From Streptomyces griseus (GTDB lineage Bacteria; Bacteroidota; Bacteroidia; Chitinophagales; Chitinophagaceae), in contig CALPIT020000093.1 of the NCBI GenBank assembly GCA_943323705.2, forward strand, positions 1-9,023: a stretch of 9,023 bases of DNA. Direction: 5' to 3'. How positions within the stretch are numbered: the first letter of the stretch is position 1; the number at the start of each line of letters is the position of its first letter. The notes beneath the pieces were generated by a model. The model ran no database searches, had not been told where the DNA came from, and saw only the letters and a list, made by a program, of their open reading frames with translations. A program made the position numbers and the translations under genes. Positions 5,276-9,023 of this stretch are shown here, piece after piece.

Positions 5276-8272
5276 ATGAGAAGAACAATTACCCAATTTT
5301 TATTTGCTTCCCTGTTTTTTGTTCTGTTATCATTTGTTGCTTCAGCACAAAATGTTGTTAGTGGAAATGTTTCAGATTCAAAAACAGGTACACCATTGTC
5401 TGGTGTTACCGTTACTTTAAAAGGTACTGGTACCAAAACTCAGACTACAGGTGACGGTTTGTTTAAAATCAATGTACCTGCAAAAAATGGCACATTGGTT
5501 ATTAGTTATGTAGGTTATGCAACACAAGAGATCAAAGTGTCTGGTAACAATGCAGGAAGTATTTCACTTGTACAAACCAACCAACAACTGAATGAAGTTG
5601 TTGTGGTGGGTTATGGTTCAACAAGGAGAAAAGATTTGACTGGAGCTGTTGCAGTTGTTACATCAAAAGATTTTCAAAAGGGACAAATCAGTACACCTGA
5701 GCAATTAATCGCTGGTAAAGTTGCGGGTGTGTCTATCACTTCTAACGGTGGTGGACCAGGTTCTGGAAGTACAATTAGAATTAGAGGTGGTGCTTCTCTT
5801 AATGCAAGTAACGATCCTTTGATCGTTGTAGATGGAGTGCCTTTAGATAACTCTGGCATTTCTGGTTCTGCAAATGCACTTTCATTAATTAACCCAAATG
5901 ATATTGAGTCTTTCAATATTTTAAAAGACGCCTCTGCTACTGCTATTTATGGTTCAAGAGCTTCTAATGGTGTAATTATCATCACCACTAAAAGAGGTCA
6001 GTCTGGAAAAACAAAAGTTAATTTCAATACACAACTTTCAGTAGGAAAAATATCTAGAAAAGTGGATGTACTTGCTGCAGATGAGTTCCGCAATTATGTA
6101 AATGCAAATGGAACAGCTGAGCAAAAAGCTTTAATGGGAAATGCTTCTACAGATTGGCAGGATGAAATTTATCAGACAGCATCTACTTCTGATAACAATA
6201 TCAGTATAACAGGAGCTTATCGCAATGCGCCTTATCGCTTGTCTATTGGTTATTTAAACCAACAAGGTATTTTAAAAACTGATAAATTGGAAAGAGCTTC
6301 TGTAGGATTCAATTTCAGTCCTAAGTTTTTTAATAATAACCTAAAAGCAGATATCAATATCAAAGCTAGTCAAACAGGGTCTCGTTTTGCTAACACTGGA
6401 GCAATAGGAACTGCTGCGATTTTTGATCCAACACAACCTGTTTATTCTGACAGTAAAAGATACAATGGTTTTTATGAGTGGCTTGATCCAAATGCTACTA
6501 CAGGTTTAAGATCATTGGCTCCCAAAAATCCAGTTGGCTTGTTAGAACAACAAAATAATATTTCTGATGTAAAAAGAAGCATCGGTAACTTGGTACTTGA
6601 ATACAAATTGCCTTTCTTCCCTTCTTTGAGAGCTAATTTAAATTTGGGTTATGATATTGCTAATGGTAGTGGTTCTAACTATATCAATGATAGCGCTGCA
6701 TCTACTTACAGACGTTTTGTTGATGCTGGAGGAATTCCTCATGGCGGCGTTTCAACAAACTATAGCCAACAAAAAAGAAATACGTTGATGGAATTTTATT
6801 TGGGTTACAACAGAGATTTAACTGCTATAAAAAGTAAAATCGATGTAATTGCTGGTTATTCTTATAATGATTTCTTAACAACCAACAATTTCTTTGCAGA
6901 CAGAACTTCTGATGGTAGAGTTACTCCTGGAAGCACTCCAAATTTTCCATCTGATAAACCAAGATATACATTGATCTCTTTCTATAGCAGATTGAACTTT
7001 TCATTAATGGATAGATTCTTATTAACAGCTACTGTTCGTCAAGACGGATCTTCAAGATTCAGTTCAGAAAACAGATGGGGTATTTTCCCTTCTGCAGCTT
7101 TGGCCTGGAAATTGAAAGAAGAAAGTTTTCTTAAAAACAGTAAAGTCGTTTCTGATATGAAATTACGTTTTGGTTATGGTGTAACCGGACAACAAGATGG
7201 TATTGGATATTTTGACTATATCCCTTATTACGGGTTAAGTAATAACAGCGCACAATATCAATTGGGAAATACATTTTACAATATGTACAGACCTAATGGT
7301 TATTATGCAAACAGACAATGGGAACAAACTGCAACTACAAACATCGGTTTGGATTATGCTTTGTTGAACAACAGAATCAACGGTAGTGTGGAATTGTACA
7401 TGACAAAAACAACTAAATTGTTGAATGAAATTGATCAGCCAGCTGGAACCAATTTTTCAAATAAAATTGTTGCAAATGTTGGTGATATGGAAAACAGAGG
7501 TGTTGAATTTAACATCAATGCAGATATCATCAAATCAAAAGATTTCACATGGAATGTTGGTTTCAATGCTACATACAATAGAAATGAAATCACCAAACTG
7601 ACTATTTCAGATGATCCTAATTACAGAGGAAATCAATATGGTGGAATTTCTGGTGGTACTGGTACTACATTGTTCATCAATACTGTTGGTTTACCAAAAG
7701 GTTCTTTCTATGTGTATCAGCAAGTTTATGATAACAACGGAAAACCAATCGATGGCTTGTTTGAAGATAGAAACAGAGATGGCTTAATCAATACGGATGA
7801 TTTATATCAGTATAAAAATTCAAATCCAGAAGCGTTCTTTGGGTTTACTTCGAATGTAAATTATAAGAAATTCAATGCAGGATTTGTGTTACGTGCTAAT
7901 GTTGGAAATTATGTTTACAATAATGTAAATTCAACTTTGGGAACAAATAATGTAATTTTTGGTACGGGTTATTTGAACAATGCATACTCTGATTTGTTAA
8001 ATACAGGATTCTCTGGTACAACAGCGGGTTATATTCTATCAGATTATTACATTCAAAATGCTTCTTTCTTAAGAATGGATAATTTTAACTTAGGGTACGA
8101 AATTGGAAAAGTGTTTAAAGGAAGTGCAAACTTGAGAATTAACGCAAATGTTCAAAATGTGTTTGTGATTACTAAATACAAAGGATTAGATCCTGAAATT
8201 TCTGGTGGTGTAGATAATAATTTTTATCCAAGACCAAGAACATTTACTATTGGAGCGAACCTTGATTTTTAA
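5276..8272 (+). CDS. susC: SusC/RagA-family TonB-dependent outer-membrane transporter
   Basis: The 998-residue protein is a normal-length SusC-like importer that forms the outer-membrane channel for oligosaccharides, powered by TonB. A signal peptide ends near residue 24 (ASA-QN). Residues about 27-90 are the carboxypeptidase-regulatory-like beta domain typical of SusC proteins (GxVxDxxTGxPLxGVxV, ending in SYVGYATQEI). The TonB-box-like NEVVVVGYG is at 106-114, followed by the plug domain to about 240, with IRIRGGASLNASNDPLIVVDGVPL and NILKDASATAIYGSRASNGVIIITTKRG patterns. The remainder is an aromatic-rich beta-barrel ending in PRTFTIGANLDF, with the terminal Phe needed for outer-membrane assembly. 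The SusD-like partner follows after 32 bp. The amylase gene upstream makes starch or maltodextrin the likely cargo; that is inferred from context, since SusC sequence alone does not give specificity. The symbol denotes family membership. Confidence 0.93.
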   Translation: MRRTITQFLFASLFFVLLSFVASAQNVVSGNVSDSKTGTPLSGVTVTLKGTGTKTQTTGDGLFKINVPAKNGTLVISYVGYATQEIKVSGNNAGSISLVQTNQQLNEVVVVGYGSTRRKDLTGAVAVVTSKDFQKGQISTPEQLIAGKVAGVSITSNGGGPGSGSTIRIRGGASLNASNDPLIVVDGVPLDNSGISGSANALSLINPNDIESFNILKDASATAIYGSRASNGVIIITTKRGQSGKTKVNFNTQLSVGKISRKVDVLAADEFRNYVNANGTAEQKALMGNASTDWQDEIYQTASTSDNNISITGAYRNAPYRLSIGYLNQQGILKTDKLERASVGFNFSPKFFNNNLKADINIKASQTGSRFANTGAIGTAAIFDPTQPVYSDSKRYNGFYEWLDPNATTGLRSLAPKNPVGLLEQQNNISDVKRSIGNLVLEYKLPFFPSLRANLNLGYDIANGSGSNYINDSAASTYRRFVDAGGIPHGGVSTNYSQQKRNTLMEFYLGYNRDLTAIKSKIDVIAGYSYNDFLTTNNFFADRTSDGRVTPGSTPNFPSDKPRYTLISFYSRLNFSLMDRFLLTATVRQDGSSRFSSENRWGIFPSAALAWKLKEESFLKNSKVVSDMKLRFGYGVTGQQDGIGYFDYIPYYGLSNNSAQYQLGNTFYNMYRPNGYYANRQWEQTATTNIGLDYALLNNRINGSVELYMTKTTKLLNEIDQPAGTNFSNKIVANVGDMENRGVEFNINADIIKSKDFTWNVGFNATYNRNEITKLTISDDPNYRGNQYGGISGGTGTTLFINTVGLPKGSFYVYQQVYDNNGKPIDGLFEDRNRDGLINTDDLYQYKNSNPEAFFGFTSNVNYKKFNAGFVLRANVGNYVYNNVNSTLGTNNVIFGTGYLNNAYSDLLNTGFSGTTAGYILSDYYIQNASFLRMDNFNLGYEIGKVFKGSANLRINANVQNVFVITKYKGLDPEISGGVDNNFYPRPRTFTIGANLDF

Positions 8273-8304
8273 TTGATTACATTATAATAATAAAAGCTAA
8301 AAAT

Positions 8305-9023
8305 ATGAATAAGATAATTTTAAAATCTTCTTTCGTTTTACTTCTTGTTGCAGCTATCAGTTCTTGCACCAAGAATCTCGACAGATTGCCTACGAACGAT
8401 ATCACTTCGGAAGTGGTGTATAGTTCATTCGAAGGTTACCAACAGGCATTTGCAAAAGTATATGGTGCTTTTGCATTAACTGGAAATGCAGGTCCCGCAG
8501 GTAATGGAGATGTGCAAGCCATTGATGAAGGTACTTCTGATTTCCTCCGTTTATATTGGTGGATGCAGGAAATCAGTACAGATGAAGCTGTAGTACAAGT
8601 AGGTTGGAATGATCCAGGAATTCATTTCTTTCATTCATTAAATTGGACTACAGATAACGTTATTTTGAAAGGATTGTATTACCGTTCATTTTATCAAATT
8701 ACATTAGCAAATGATTTTATCAGACAAGCATCTGATGAAAATTTGGCTAAGCGCGGTATCACAGGTGACAATGCTGCAAAAATTAAGCAGTTTGCTCAAG
8801 AGGCTCGTTTTTTAAGATCATTTCAATATTCAGTAATGATGGATTTATACGCAAATCCTCCATTTGTAACTGAGGCTGATGTTCCGGGTGCAAGTTTACC
8901 ACGTCAAATCAGCAGAGCCGATCTTTTTGATTATGTTGAAAATGAGTTGAAAGATATGGAAAACACCATTCCATTAACTAATGAGTATGGTCGTGTTAAC
9001 AAAAGTGCAGTAAGAGCATTATT
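8305..9023 (+). CDS. susD: SusD-like starch-binding outer-membrane lipoprotein (partial, C-terminus missing)
   Basis: An open frame from the ATG at 8305 continues through 239 codons to the window edge; complete SusD proteins have about 500-550 residues. The N-terminus is a lipoprotein signal with lipobox I-S-S-C and Cys21 as the acylation site, so the mature protein is anchored in the outer membrane, where it caps the SusC-like barrel and captures glycans. Helical tetratricopeptide-like features of the family are visible, including QFAQEARFLRSFQYSVMMDLY (about 166-186) and the LFDYVENELKDME segment. Around residues 74-108 the pattern DEG...ISTDEA...GWND...LNW resembles, from memory, the region of Bacteroides SusD around W98 and N101 that contacts starch; here W101 and N102 would be equivalent. 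It is 32 bp behind the susC-like gene and surely co-transcribed. The symbol denotes family membership. Confidence 0.92.
   Translation, partial: MNKIILKSSFVLLLVAAISSCTKNLDRLPTNDITSEVVYSSFEGYQQAFAKVYGAFALTGNAGPAGNGDVQAIDEGTSDFLRLYWWMQEISTDEAVVQVGWNDPGIHFFHSLNWTTDNVILKGLYYRSFYQITLANDFIRQASDENLAKRGITGDNAAKIKQFAQEARFLRSFQYSVMMDLYANPPFVTEADVPGASLPRQISRADLFDYVENELKDMENTIPLTNEYGRVNKSAVRAL

Noticed and set aside
5674..5916. Open frame of 80 codons on the minus strand inside the susC-like gene.
   Set aside because: It is antisense to the conserved plug domain, with no start context or recognisable motif.

Overview
The window looks like part of a starch/maltodextrin polysaccharide utilisation locus (PUL) from a member of the Bacteroidota. 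The evidence is a SusC/SusD pair, a secreted GH13 enzyme with a C-terminal type IX secretion (T9SS) sorting domain, AT-rich DNA, almost no Shine-Dalgarno sequences and a Bacteroidota-style promoter (TTG, 19 bp, TAcTTTG) before susC. The style of the SusC N-terminus fits Chitinophagaceae or relatives; genus cannot be assigned from this sequence.

Layout. 1-1023 (minus strand): an MFS sugar transporter of the SLC45/sucrose-maltose transporter type, cut off at its C-terminus by the window edge. 1024-1246: a divergent, AT-rich control region. 1247-4402 (plus): a large modular extracellular alpha-amylase-type GH13 protein. 4414-5142 (plus): a Nudix-like/winged-helix transcriptional regulator of the NrtR/AraR type, 11 bp behind the amylase gene and probably co-transcribed with it. 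5143-5275: a second control region. 5276-8272 (plus): a SusC-like TonB-dependent outer-membrane transporter. 8305-9023 (plus): the first 239 codons of a SusD-like lipoprotein, running off the window.

Inferred working model: the cell-surface, T9SS-exported amylase cuts starch; SusD-like and SusC-like proteins capture the oligosaccharides and move them to the periplasm; the MFS carrier brings maltose-sized sugar into the cytoplasm. This differs from the classical Bacteroides Sus system, which completes hydrolysis in the periplasm and uses the membrane-bound regulator SusR.

The most interesting observation is a shared 15-bp inverted repeat, GTGT-N6-TACAC, found once upstream of each of the three apparent transcription units: 1050-1064 before the MFS gene, 1170-1184 before the amylase-regulator pair, and 5228-5242 before susCD. 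The only regulator in the window is the Nudix-wHTH protein, whose Nudix box has lost its catalytic glutamates. The simplest reading is a local regulon in which this protein is a sugar-sensing, non-catalytic repressor of the whole locus. That assignment is inference; the three sites themselves are read directly from the sequence.
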